From Phragmites australis (taxonomy: Eukaryota > Streptophyta > Magnoliopsida > Poales > Poaceae): a stretch of DNA of 64,000 nt. How positions within the stretch are numbered: position 1 is the first letter of the stretch; each line of letters opens with the position of its first letter. The DNA is taken from contig NC_084935.1 of NCBI RefSeq assembly GCF_958298935.1, positions 8,628,001 to 8,692,000 of the forward strand, in the 5' to 3' direction. A program made the translations under genes and the position numbers. The notes below the pieces were generated by a model. That model saw only the letters and a list, made by a program, of their open reading frames with translations, made no database searches and was not told where the DNA came from. This document shows positions 1 to 11,129 of this stretch, piece after piece.

Positions 1-2268
1 TATGCCAAATTGAGTAAGTGTAAGTTCTGGTTGACAGAAGTACCCTTCCTTGGTCATATTATTTCATCAGGAGGTGTGTCCGTAGATCCATCCAAAGTAA
101 GGGATGTCCTAAACTGGAAAACCCCGCAGAATGTTTCAGAGATTCGCAGTTTCTTGGGTTTAGCAGGGTATTACCGCTGATTTATAGAAGGTTTTTCCAA
201 GATAGCGAAACCAATGACAGAACTACTGGGAAAAGGAGCAGAATTCAAATGGACAGCCGCTTGAGAAGCCAGTTTCAACGAATTGAAGAAAAAGTTGACC
301 ACCGCGCCAGTTCTTATCATGCCAGACACCCAGAAATCGTTCTCTGTGTATTGTGACGCGTCTCGACATGGGTTGGGATGTGTGCTTATGCAGGAAGGTC
401 ATGTGGTAGCATATGCATCTAGGCAGTTAAGAAAACATGAGGAAAATTATCCGACCCACGATTTGGAATTAGCTGCAGTGGTTCACGCCCTAAAGATTTG
501 GAGGTACTACCTCATTGGCAACCGATGTGAAATATATACGGATCATAAAAGCCTAAAATATATTTTCACCCAACCGGATCTTAATCTGCGGCAACGTAGA
601 TGGTTGGAACTAATCAAGGATTACGATGTGGGAATACATTACCACCCTGGGAAAGCAAATGTTGTGGCAGATGCCCTGAGTAGGAAGGGATATTGCAATA
701 TGACTATGTTGCGAGGGAGTCAGCCGGAATTATGCAAGGAGTTTGAGAGATTAAATTTAGGATTTGTTGCCGACATGGATGCAACAGTAATAGAAATGAA
801 GTCACAATTGGAACAAAACATCCAAAAAGGACAATGGGAAGATGAGAAAATAAAGGAGATCAAAGAACTCATAAAAACAAATAAGGCACCGGGATTCTCA
901 GAAGATAATCAAGGAACAGTGTGGTTTGGGAAAAGGATTTGTGTGCCCAACCAAAAAGTTTTGAAGGATTTGATTTTGCGAGAAGCACACGATTCTGTAC
1001 ATTCCATTCACCCCGGGAGCACTAAAATGTATCAGGATCTGAAAGAGTATTATTGGTGGTATGGTATGATGAGAGATGTTGCAGAATATGTGGCTTTGTG
1101 CGATACCTGTCAGAGAGTAAAGGCAGAACATCAAAGGCCAGCAGGATTATTGCAACCCTTGAAAGTTCCAGAGTGGAAGTGGGAAGAAATTGGTATGGAT
1201 TTCATCGTCAGGTTACCCTGCACTCAAGCAGGCTACGATTCTATCTGGGTAGTGGTGGATCGCTTAACGAAAGTTGCGCATTTTATCCCAGTCAAGACAA
1301 CATATTCAAGTGCGAAACTTGCTGAGTTGTATAGGTCAAGGATTGTGTGTCTACATGGAGTACCCAAAAAGATCATGTCGGACAGAGGTACCCAATTTAC
1401 CTCTCGCTTCTGGCAGAAACTACACGAATCCTTGGACACTAAACTGAACTTCAGTTCCGCATATCACCCCCAAACCGATGGACAGATAGAGAGGACCAAC
1501 CAAGTGTTGGAAGACATGTTAAGAGCCTGCACCTTGAAGTACAAGCAGAGTTGGGATAGAAGCTTACCATATGCAGAGTTTTCTTACAATAACAGCTACC
1601 AAGCCAGCCTCAAAATGTCTCCATATGAAGCTTTGTATGGTAGAAAGTGCAGAACTCCGCTGTATTGGAACGAAACTGGAGAAAGCCAAGTGTTTGGGCC
1701 AAAAGTTCTTAGAAGAGCAGAAGAGCAGGTTCAGGCCATACGGGAAAACTTGAAGGCCGCACAGTCCCGACAAAAGAGTTATGCGGATAATCGACGGAGA
1801 GGATTGACCTTTGAAGCGGGGGATATGGTGTATTTGAAAGTCTCACCTATCAGAGGTCTCCGCAGGTTTAAGGTTAAAGGAAAATTGGCACCCAGGTACA
1901 TTGGACCATTCAGGATAATCGCTAGACGTAGAGAGGTAGCCTATCAGCTGGAACTGCCATCTACACTGGCTGACGTGCATGATGTATTTCATGTATCTCA
2001 ATTACAGAAATGTTTAAGAATGCCAGAAGAACAGTTGTCCCGGGAAGAAGTGCACCCAAAAGAAGATCTGACCAATGCAGAATATCCTATCAGAATTCTG
2101 GACACTGCAGAGCGAGCGACGACAAGAAAGGCTATTAGAATGTGCAAGGTTCAATGGAGTCATCACTCAGAAGATGAGGCAACCTGGGAGCGAGAAGATG
2201 ATCTGAGGGCAGAATTCCCGCAGTTGTTTGAAGATCAACCCGAATCTCGAGGGCGAGATTCATCCTAA
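1..2268 (+). pseudogene. Ty3/gypsy chromovirus (Tekay/Del-like) pol, 3' part
   Basis: Frame 1 opens in the end of the reverse transcriptase (FLGHII..GGV.VDPSKV, then [10 protein letters not shown]). RNase H follows ([28 protein letters not shown]), then the HHCC zinc finger, the integrase core with D306, D367 and E403 of the 661-residue open stretch (35 residues between the last two, as in the DDE family), a GPY/F-type segment (PRYIGPFRI) and a C-terminal chromodomain ([24 protein letters not shown]). The chromodomain places it among chromoviruses. Two in-frame TGA codons, at 178-180 (an expected Arg in YYRRFIEGF) and 262-264, break the reverse transcriptase side; everything from 283 to the final TAA is open. 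The 5' part lies outside the window. A purine-rich tract and an LTR start follow directly. Clade assignment rests on domain order and LTR start only. Confidence 0.93.
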
Positions 2269-2280
2269 GGGGGGTAGGTT

Positions 2281-3150
2281 TGTAACACCCAAATTTCAAT
2301 ATTTGCAATAATTTAAAATTTTGCTAGAAATTAACTCAGGTGTTGCAACTTAGCTCAATAGGAAATTAATTTCTAAAATTAACTTGGCCTAGGATAATTG
2401 TTTGAATGCATTCATGCCGTTGTAGATGCAATAAGGTTTTATTGGGTGGAAAAAGTTTGCAAAATTTCGCTAGGTTTCGCCGCTTTAAAACCTCATTGGA
2501 AAATATGCTGAAATTCAATTGGAAAAAGGTTTTGAAAATAAAGAAATTCGTTTGGGCCGCGGCCCAGCTTTCCCCTCTCCCCCTCCCTTCTTCCCCTCCC
2601 GCGTGGGCCGGAATTCCTCTCAGCGCCGGCCCAAGCCAGCGCCGAGCCGACCCGCCTCCCACTCTAGTCGGCCCGTTGCCCCGCTCTCGCTGACGTGTGG
2701 ACACGCCGAGCCCCGAGCCGAAGCCACGCGTCGAGCCTCGAAGCCATCGGCTCGCCTTCTTCCTCCTCCCGACACCTGACGCCCGAGCTCTCTTTTGCCG
2801 CCGTCGTTTCAAATCGAAGCCGCCCCGCGCATTGAATCGTGAAATCAATCGCATGGCCGTGATCCTCCCCCTCTCCACTCTTGATTCCGACCGTTTCCCC
2901 TTCGTTTCCCCTTCCCCTTGCATGGAAACCGTAGTTGGAATAAAATTTGGGGCTGCCAGCCAATCCTCTCGAATCCGGCCGCCTCCCTTCCCCTTTCGGC
3001 TATTTAAGCCCTCCATCGGCATTGTTGCTTCATTCCCCACCCGAACCAACCTTTTTTCCCTCGATTTGCGTTCGGGTTTAAGCCACTCAGGTACTCCGGA
3101 TAAGTTCTGATCTCAAGGTACATCCAACTTATGTCTGCCATCTACAATGT
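2281..3150 (+). repeat. 3' LTR of the chromovirus (right end uncertain)
   Basis: Starts with TGTAACACCC right after the polypurine run at 2267-2275, the normal junction between internal region and 3' LTR in this group. It contains a GC-rich middle and a TATA-like TATTTAAG at about 3000, consistent with an LTR promoter. I could not see a clear CA end; the coordinate given is an estimate, and the element may be cut by the next repeat. The long reading frames inside it on both strands are composition artefacts. Confidence 0.7.
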
Positions 3151-3224
3151 AAAAATATTTATTATTTATTAACAATTACCTTAATTACGTGATTATGCAT
3201 GCGATTAAAAATTTCATATAATTA

Positions 3225-3905
3225 CACTAGATCTATTGCATCTCACGATAGATCGAAAAAATCTAGTATCAAATCTAACATCAATACAAATCACTTATAC
3301 GAAGATTTTGGATAAAGATGTAAAATAGTTTATTACAACTCAAAGCACAAAAATCTACCAAATAGGCGTTAGAGAAGGAGGGAAGGGGGAGATGCAAACC
3401 TTCAAAGACCTAGCAACAATTCAAACTTTAGATCAACATGATATTAGAAAGTCTCTAGCGAAACCGAAGAAAATCACTAGAAGTTGCTGCCAAGGTCGTG
3501 CACTGTAACTCTTCGGCGTGCAGTAGCTGGCCAGCTCTAATAACATATCTGAGTTATCAGTGACGGTTAGTACAATACATGTCACTTATGACTTGTCATC
3601 AGTGATGGCTCATAACATCACCCTTCTCTTATGACTGGGCTAGTCATAAGTGATGTGCTGAAATATGACCCGTCACTGATAACTGGCTTAGGAAGACCCG
3701 TCATTAATGTGTTATGCATTAGTGACAGGTGTAGTTACGACCCGTCATTAATGTCATAAGAGCTCATATAACTTTATGATCCATCACTGATGACTTGTCA
3801 TCAGTGATGTGTTATGGTCAGGTCCTGACCCAAGGCTACATAAGTGATGGGTCATAAAAAGACACGTCACTAAAGGTTCTTTATATTTGGTTCTTATCTT
3901 GATCT
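3225..3905. repeat. Subterminal repeat block of a CACTA-like transposon
   Basis: From about 3550 to 3880 a motif close to GTCATCAGTGATGGGTCATAA occurs roughly a dozen times in both orientations. Dense short direct and inverted copies of one motif are typical of the subterminal regions that bind CACTA transposase. A possible CACTAG terminus lies at 3225, but no matching opposite end was found. The block may belong with the CACTA gene fragment at 6766-7440, the two being separated by the copia element; that link is inference. Confidence 0.5.
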
Positions 3906-3909
3906 CATT

Positions 3910-4346
3910 AGTGCTAACCTCAATCATGAACACCTAGCATCACAGCGGAATCCTTATGACATATCAAAGCCTGATGATGCTAATGCCGATCGTAGACAAA
4001 ATGGTTTAGTTGGCGAAGATGATCACCGGCTTGACGAAGATGGTCAGTGTAGGCGAAGTAGAGGTGGTAAACACATGTAGTTGATGGAGATGTAGCGGTG
4101 GAGGTCTTCACCCTATTGTCTAGGCCCCTTAGGATCGTCTTAGGGTTTTAGTGTATGGGGTAGACAACCTGATGGGATCAATCCTTGAGATGTCGGCTCC
4201 CCCTCATCTTTATAGTCATAGCACAAAGTGGGACCGCAACCAATCTGTTAGTTGGGCTTCCGATCAAAGCACATAGGTGGGCTCAACCCCTTAGGACTCG
4301 GTCTTCAGTTAAGATATGTGAGGGAAGCCGAGATCAATATCCAACA
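3910..4346 (-). repeat. 3' LTR of a minus-strand Ty1/copia element
   Basis: Read on the minus strand, a purine tract GTGGGAGAA is followed by TGTTGGATATTGATC, which is a polypurine tract and LTR start. A TATA-like CTATAAAG lies downstream near 4205. The left end is not certain. The pol remnant to the right is in the same orientation, which supports the call. Confidence 0.6.
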
Positions 4347-6765
4347 TTCTCCCACATAATCATAAGGCTAACATCATGAGCCCACTCTCAATGAAACAGC
4401 ATACCAAGACAAAGCATTACAGCGATTAATGAAATGCCACTGAAACCCAAGTACCTATAGTATATTACTCCATCATGAAATGGATATTCGTTATGCTTAA
4501 TGGGAGTTGGTTTTCTTTAAGGTCCTCTTATCCAGAGTCACAAGCTTTCCAGTAACCCCACGTCGGCAACATAATCACGAAAAGTATAGGGTGGTAAGAC
4601 TTTAGTTAGCAGCGTCACAACCATTAACTTAGTATTTATATGGTTGGCACTAATAGCTTGATTTTGGATTCTATCTTTCACAATATAATACTTAATGTCG
4701 ATGTGTTTGATAGTACCACTCAACTTGTTGTTAGTCGTATAGGAAACTAAGCATAACATAAGTGGTTTCATAATATTGTCTTACATTCTTAACTCCGGGA
4801 TAACATAAGTTCTTTAGTCATACAATCTACCCGGTAGCCTCATGACATACTACAAACTCAATTTGTATCTTTGATGATGTTGTAAGTGTCTGTTTGGAGC
4901 TTTTCTATGAGATAGCTTCTCTAGAGAGGGTGAGGATAAAACATATCATAGATTCCTTAGCATCCACACACCTCGCAAATATATTCTTAAATATGAGCAT
5001 GTGGTGCTTAGTACCTTTAAAAAATGAAAGGATTTCTTAACGGCTTTTCAGTGGTCTAGTCCTGGATTTTATTGATATCTGTCAAGTATCCTAGTTATGA
5101 AAACTAAATTAAGGTGTGTATATAATGCTTCTTACAGCTGAAACATAAGAAACTGACTTCATCTGATCAGTTTCATTATGGTTCCTCGAACATCACATAT
5201 TAAAATGTCCCAAACGTATTGCCGTTTACAATAGGAGCATGCGAGGCAGAGCACTTATGCATATTGTATTTCTTTAGTACTCTGTCAGTATATGCTTTTG
5301 GACCTATCTTGGTGAATATAATTATAAAGGACATAAAAGTTTCACCGAGATCCTTCTTATGACTGGGACGGTCAATTTTCCTCTTCTATACTTTACTTAA
5401 ATGCAGTTATCAATTTCCTTATGATTTGAACCAAAATGAAAGAAATCGTTAGTTGAGCTTTATTATTATCAATCCCTTCTCTCTGAGCGTTGATTTGAAC
5501 CTTTTAATGTTTTCCCTTAGAGTTACCCTTTGTTTTGTAGACTCATTTACAACCTACTGTTTTGGCTCTGTCGGGTGTTTCTACTAAGTCTCATTAATCA
5601 TTATCGCTCATAAACTTTAATTGATCCTTTATGGCATTAATCGACTCAAGGGAACGTTCTTTGGTTGAGTTGGGATTTTATGGGACTGCTAAGGCTCATT
5701 GTTAGGTACTTCATTAGAAATTTCAGAAACCTCAACAACTTCCCCTCATTATGCAATGATCAAAGTAAGATGAGTCTAAAAGGGTGGAGAAACAGCTCCT
5801 TAGTGAGATGCTCTGTTCTCCCCCTTGAAACATGGCCAAAAATACAATGCAATGGTTTTGAATAAGTCTCGTTATTCACATCACAGACAATCAGAGATTA
5901 AGAAAGTTTCCTCCTAAATCGTCTAATGGAAAAATAAAATTAAAACTTAGTGATACAATTATTGTCTCTAAAATTAAATTAATAACAATAATCGTCCAAT
6001 GGAAAAACATTATTAAGTTGAAGAATGAAGTCGCTATCTAATACTAATAGAAGTGATCTGACGGCTTCAACTTCATCTTTCTTATCTCGGCAACTCTAAG
6101 ACTTTGCTCCCCCCCCCCCCCTTTTATGGTCTCACGGTGTGAAATGCCCTTTCTTGCAAGACACTTCAAGAAACCAGAATAGTCTTTCTGGTAATGTCCT
6201 ATCTTGTTGGATAAGTGGCAGCCATCGTCCTCAATTTCTTCAGTGTCAGAGGTAGAAGGAATAGGTGCCTGGGGCACCCTCTACGGGGCCTTGTCATGCT
6301 TAGCGATGAAAAGCAACTTCTTCTTAGATTTATAATTCACTTGGAATTTCTTTTTGTTTTTGGGCTGCTTACTTGATTAACATAATCTTTATTTTCAGCC
6401 CTCAGCCTCTCTTCCTCTTTGACACGCATCGCGATCAAGTCGCTCATGGTCCATTTCTCCTTCTGACTATTGTAGTTAATCTTAAAGGGAGAAAATTCAA
6501 GAGGGAGAGAGGTCATAATGAAATGGATAAGAAAACCATCAGAGATTTCCATTTCCATGCTCTTAAGTTTCGCATCCATGTCTATCATCATCATGATGTG
6601 TTCTTTTATGCCACCTGATCCATAATTGTACTTAGTGTTGAGGAGTTTCTGAATCAATATACTGGCATAAACCTTGAAGATGCCTTTGAATTGGTCCTCC
6701 ACGGAGGCCAAATACGTCTTACCTTTTTTGAGTTTGGGATTGCTTCCCTTGTAATTTCTGATATC
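4347..6765 (-). pseudogene. Decayed Ty1/copia gag-pol
   Basis: Three recognisable islands read in the expected order on the minus strand. At 6337-6711 is a copia Gag (UBN2-type) segment with SVEDQFKG, VYASILIQKL, MDAKLK, ISDGFLIHFIMTSLP and FKINYN. At 6044-6277 is a damaged CCHC knuckle (CHLSNKIGHYQKDY) in which the second and last cysteines are lost. At 4538-4771 is the end of RNase H (KHIDIKYYIVKDR, then an altered version of the usual ADPLTKGLP). The intervening 1.3 kb is too degraded to translate continuously. Gag is truncated at its N-terminal side, where it meets a CACTA fragment. Non-functional. Confidence 0.8.
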
Positions 6766-7440
6766 GAATTCCAGCCCCAGAAGCTCTTTCCTATAGTTTT
6801 CAATGCATTATGTTTGGCAGCTTCCTCTGTTCCCGAGGGGAATCAGATGGTTCTCTACAATGTTGCCCACAGGAACTCCTTCATCTCATTTGACAGCAGC
6901 CGCCAATCAGTTATTGTGATTAGGACATACTCCTTCACAAGAAATCCGCAACTATTACAGAATTTGGTGCATGCCTCACGAGGTGCAACAGGCTCCCCTT
7001 CAACACCAACTTGCGTTACTATATAAGTGTCGGACGACAACTTGATTCTACTTCGCTCGCCACATCTTCATTTCAGCGTACCCCCAGAGGGACCCGAAGT
7101 TTCGAGCGGAGAAGGAGCGGAAGGTTGTGGTGCGAAAGGTTATGGTGCAGATGATCGACGTGAAGATCTTTGCACCCTCACCATCTAGAGAAAAAAAGGA
7201 GAGTTGACATAACAAAAAATATTCCTCCATTTAATTAAGAAGTATAAAATGCATTGACTCAGCTAAATACCTCTTCGACGGGATAGTAGTAGTTGTCACT
7301 TTCCCGAGGTCGGCTCTCCCGCTCGCACAGAATAGGGCTCGGGCAGTGATACGAGCCCGAGCTTTTGCTGCTATCAGAGGAGGACGGCTGGTGCAGGCTT
7401 GGGCTACTATCCGACCTCCTGCTTGCATCCACCCCATTTT
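6766..7440 (-). pseudogene. CACTA-type (Ptta/En-Spm, Transposase_24-like) gene fragment
   Basis: The minus-strand reading contains EGEPVAPREACTKFCN, ITDWRLLSNEMKEFLWATL and then, after a frame break, GTEEAAKHNALKTIGKSFW. I recognise this as the plant CACTA accessory transposase family, in which GxPVxPxEAxxKF and WRxVSxEMKExLW are conserved. Upstream minus-strand reading frames to about 7440 may be its N-terminal part but carry no motif I can name. Frameshifts and stops show it is dead. It abuts the truncated copia Gag near 6765 with no spacer. Confidence 0.65.
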
Positions 7441-7529
7441 GTGCCAGAACGCCTTCTATTGGGAGCGACCTCCGTGCCGGGGAGGCCTCTATTGCACGAA
7501 ACTCCTAAAAGGATTTATGTGGTCACACC

Positions 7530-8702
7530 CAGGGTTCAAAAAACCGACGGTAACCAAGCAAAAATCGCGATAACCGACCATCTCGGTCCGGTTCGGTTTC
7601 AGAAACTGAACGGTAACCGAATTTGAATTCAAAAAAATTGAAAAAATCAAAAAAAATCAAAAAAAATCTTAAAAACAACTAGACACAATTCTAAAACCTT
7701 ATGTGAAAAAAAAATCAGAAATAATGTCGTTTGCATCATATTCTATAGGGAGGAAGTTTGAAAAAAAATGAAAAAAATTGAAGCGTGCGGCTCGGTTATT
7801 AACTCATGTTAAGGAAATATTTAACATGCAAACACATATTTTTCTTGTGTAAAAAGTATCTTAAGAGGATCTTTAAAATTTATTTCACTTTATTTAGAGT
7901 TTTATTAATTTCTCTATGATTTTTACCAAGTTCACAAGCATAAAGTGAATATGTTAAGAAACAGTACTGTAATTAACTTTTTCATATCTACTATTATTTT
8001 TTCTATGTAAATCATAGTATAAATAAACTAATAAAAGTGTTTTCACTAATTTTTGAGGTGTGATAGTTCAGTTATGAATTAATCTAGTTGCAACACATTT
8101 ACACAATCATGCATGTTACAATAACTAATTCATGAGTTCATGTATTTTTAAAAGACATAGGATCATGTAAGAAGACTAACAAAATTAGTTTCATGATTTT
8201 TGGATGAGCAAAGAGTAAACTATGTATTTAACTTGGTTTAACAAATACAATTTCTCACAGAAAATTTTGAACTTTTTTATGAGTATAAATACTTATATCA
8301 TGTAGATAATGGTACAAGGAAACCAACAAAATTTGTTTCACTTGATTTGAAGCTCAGATGAATTAGTTATTGATTTTACAAGATTGAGATAATTTTTTGG
8401 ATTTTTTGTTGAACTTCACTGAAAATCAAGAAAACCGCTCGATAAATCGAGAAAACCGAGCGATTACCGAGAAAACCGAGCGGTTACCGACAATACTGAA
8501 AATTTGAGAAAACCGCTCGGTAACCAGTACAAACCGACCGGTTACCGAACGGCTAAAATCGCGATTTTTTTTCCCAAATTTCAAATTTTGCCAAATGAAT
8601 TTTGTCCGATTTTTTTTGAATTTTCGATCGGTTACCGCGGTAACTGCGAATTTTCGGTTACCCCGGAGCTCGGTAACCGAGCTCCGGTCGGTAAGGTGAA
8701 CC
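7530..8702. mobile_element. Non-autonomous DNA element with GGTAACCG palindromes
   Basis: The sequence GTGGTCACACC occurs on both sides (7519-7529 and 8703-8713), which would be a target-site duplication of 8 to 11 bp. Within it, the left end reads GGTTCAAAAAACCGACGG and the complement of the right end reads GGTTCACCTTACCGACCGG, a degenerate inverted repeat. The outer 100 bp (left) and 300 bp (right) are packed with GGTAACCG/CGGTTACC palindromes; the middle is AT-rich without coding potential. The duplication length would fit hAT (8) or Mutator-like (9-11); which one is undecided. Confidence 0.5.
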
Positions 8703-8713
8703 GTGGTCACACC

Positions 8714-10279
8714 ATCTAATGAAACTTATATATATATCCACTAAATTATATGGACAGTTAAATTTTATAGATGAATCAGGCTACTACAAATATGTTTCTT
8801 GGAGTCTGTCAGACTAATATACGTGCTTTGTTACTGTGATTCATCTGCAAGGATACGATATCAAGGAGTTGTTGCAGGCATCTTGAAGATTTCACTTAGT
8901 TAGATTAACTTTATATTGTCCTTCCTTGCGTATGTGATTATCTGAAGTATGCTCTATTAGACGATCTCTTGCTTGACAATTCAGAATTGATGTGTATCAT
9001 CCGATCAGAAAGGTTGATTTTCCTTTTTGTTTGAGTATTTTGATATTTTACGCTGTTATGAAGTCAATATTTTAGTTTTTAGGAGAAATCATGCGATTTG
9101 TGATGATTTTGGCATTGCATAACAGAAACTAAAGGCTATCATAATTCTAGTACTCAGATCGTAAAGCATTCAAGCAATACAAAGTATGAAAACATTGGGT
9201 AAGCATAATGTAGCACTCCTAAATTGAGCATCTAACTGCATACAGAGAAGGACCAACAAATTCAGGGGGAGATCTAACTGCATTTCATCATAGAATCAAA
9301 TATGCACTAAGTTGATGGATGTTTCTCCATGAAGATGTACATCAAATTATGCACATATATCCGAATAAAAAAGAAGAGATACAACTAAAAATGGTCAAAG
9401 CCATGAGGTATGCATGAGTTCTTGCCCCCAGGTCCCCAAAATTTTATGATTAACCAAGGAAGCTTTTATCTACCAAATATAATGGTATAAAGTGACCAGA
9501 GATACGTTGCCATCATTGACTTCGCTTCAGCTGTGACGTACTCAAGTCTGGAACATATATGGTGATGTACTGGTCACTGCTAAATTGTATTCCTATCTGG
9601 TAGGCTGACTAACACTCTAATATCATTTCCAGCCCCATATTAGTACACATCTTACACGTCATAATTTACTTGGAAAGATTTCAATTTTCCACCACTATCA
9701 CCTGTACGTGGATCTATGGTACAAGTGACTGGTATCTCTAAAATTACGCCACAAGAACAAAGAACATATAACAAATCAATGCAGGTGTATTATGGATGTA
9801 TCAATCAGACACTTTAGCGAAGTGAACCGAAACAAGCTTTTAGGGAGGCAGACAGTTTACGCAAGAAAGAAATCAACGTGTTGGTAAATCATGAGCGTAC
9901 CATCAAATCAGATCGTCTTCCTGTTACTGCAACGGAAACATGGGATTGATTCACATCAACCGCACCCTTGATCCAATTGATCCCTCTGGAAAACTTAAAC
10001 AGGTTGCTATTGAGCACCACACCACCAAAGCTTATGGTACTGTTTGAAGAATAATAATAGCATCACAGTACACATAGTATGCACATAAGGAAAAAACTAA
10101 ACAACGCCTCTGCAGCCATGCCACCGCCCCTGGTCACCCATCATCAGCCAGACAGCCACTACTTGAACCCTCTTAGTGCTAATCAGGGAAAAGCTTCAAC
10201 TTCTGGCCGAGCGCATACAAACAAGCAATCTTCCAAATCTAAATGCTAACGTTTCTTTCCACTTTGGTGTTTCTGTATG
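8714..10279. other. Intergenic, no recognisable gene
   Basis: AT-rich sequence with no reading frame over 60 codons, no protein motif and no clear repeat structure. Probably old transposon or degraded intergenic DNA. Confidence 0.5.
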
Positions 10280-10714
10280 ATTGCAGGGAACTGTGAATAA
10301 TAGTGACATCAAAATGCAATCTAGGGGCGTGGCAGGGGGATGGCCCTACTCACCATGGCTTGAAGAGGGGATGGTGCTATTCACCACAGCTTGGAGGGGA
10401 GGGGGATGGTGCTACTCACTACAGCTTAGGCGGTTGGAGTCGGGGAGCAGGTGGCCGGAGTAGTGAGGAGCGCATGCCAGGGAGGAGGCGGTCGGAGTCG
10501 AGGGAGGAGGCGGTCGACGTCGGGGCTTCGGCGGCTGGGGAGGAGCGCGGGCCAGGGAGGAGCGTGGCCGACGTCGGGGCTTCAGCGGCCGGGGAGGAGC
10601 ACGACCGGAGTCGGGGCTTGGGCTGCCGGGGTCGGGGGCTTCGGCGGCACGGAGGAGAGGCAACCTGACGGCACGGAGGAGAGGCAGTCAGTGGAGTCTA
10701 GGATTTCGGAGGCT
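10280..10714. other. GC-rich low-complexity segment with degenerate repeats
   Basis: G-rich stretch with a repeated unit of about 50 bp encoding, in one plus-strand frame, VGASAAGEE twice. It lies just outside the left end proposed for the CACTA element. It could be a captured gene fragment or an adjacent non-autonomous element. I do not recognise a protein. Confidence 0.35.
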
Positions 10715-11129
10715 CACACGTGCTATATATAAAAGTTCATTTTCACAAGTGGTTGACGTAACAAACTGCCTGTGAAAATTCATTTTCATAGGTGGATTTC
10801 TTTATAAACCGCATGTGAAAATGCATTTACTTTGTATTTTTATTTTTATTATTTCCCTGAAAAAATTCTTCTATTACAAATCTTATATGCATATATTTAA
10901 AACAATATATCATATTGTTGTATTACATATTTTTGTTACATGGCAATGCGTATACATTCGTTTTAAATATGTTTTTGACAGGTCTAATGGACATTATCAT
11001 TTTTTGTCATTTTTGGAATCAATAAGCACATTGAAAATTAAGTTACATAACATGAAATGTCACATTAGAAATTAATTTACATAACATAAATGTCACATTG
11101 GAAAATAAGTTACATAACATGGTACTATT

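Noticed and set aside
2366..3049. 227-codon minus-strand frame in the chromovirus LTR
   Set aside because: Arg/Gly-rich composition artefact inside an LTR.
3550..3880. CRISPR-like regularly repeated motif
   Set aside because: Repeats vary, occur in both orientations and lack uniform spacers; the pattern fits CACTA subterminal repeats in a plant genome.
10303..10668. 121-codon frame with repeated VGASAAGEE
   Set aside because: GC-rich repeat DNA near a transposon end; repeat-driven open frame without a known domain.
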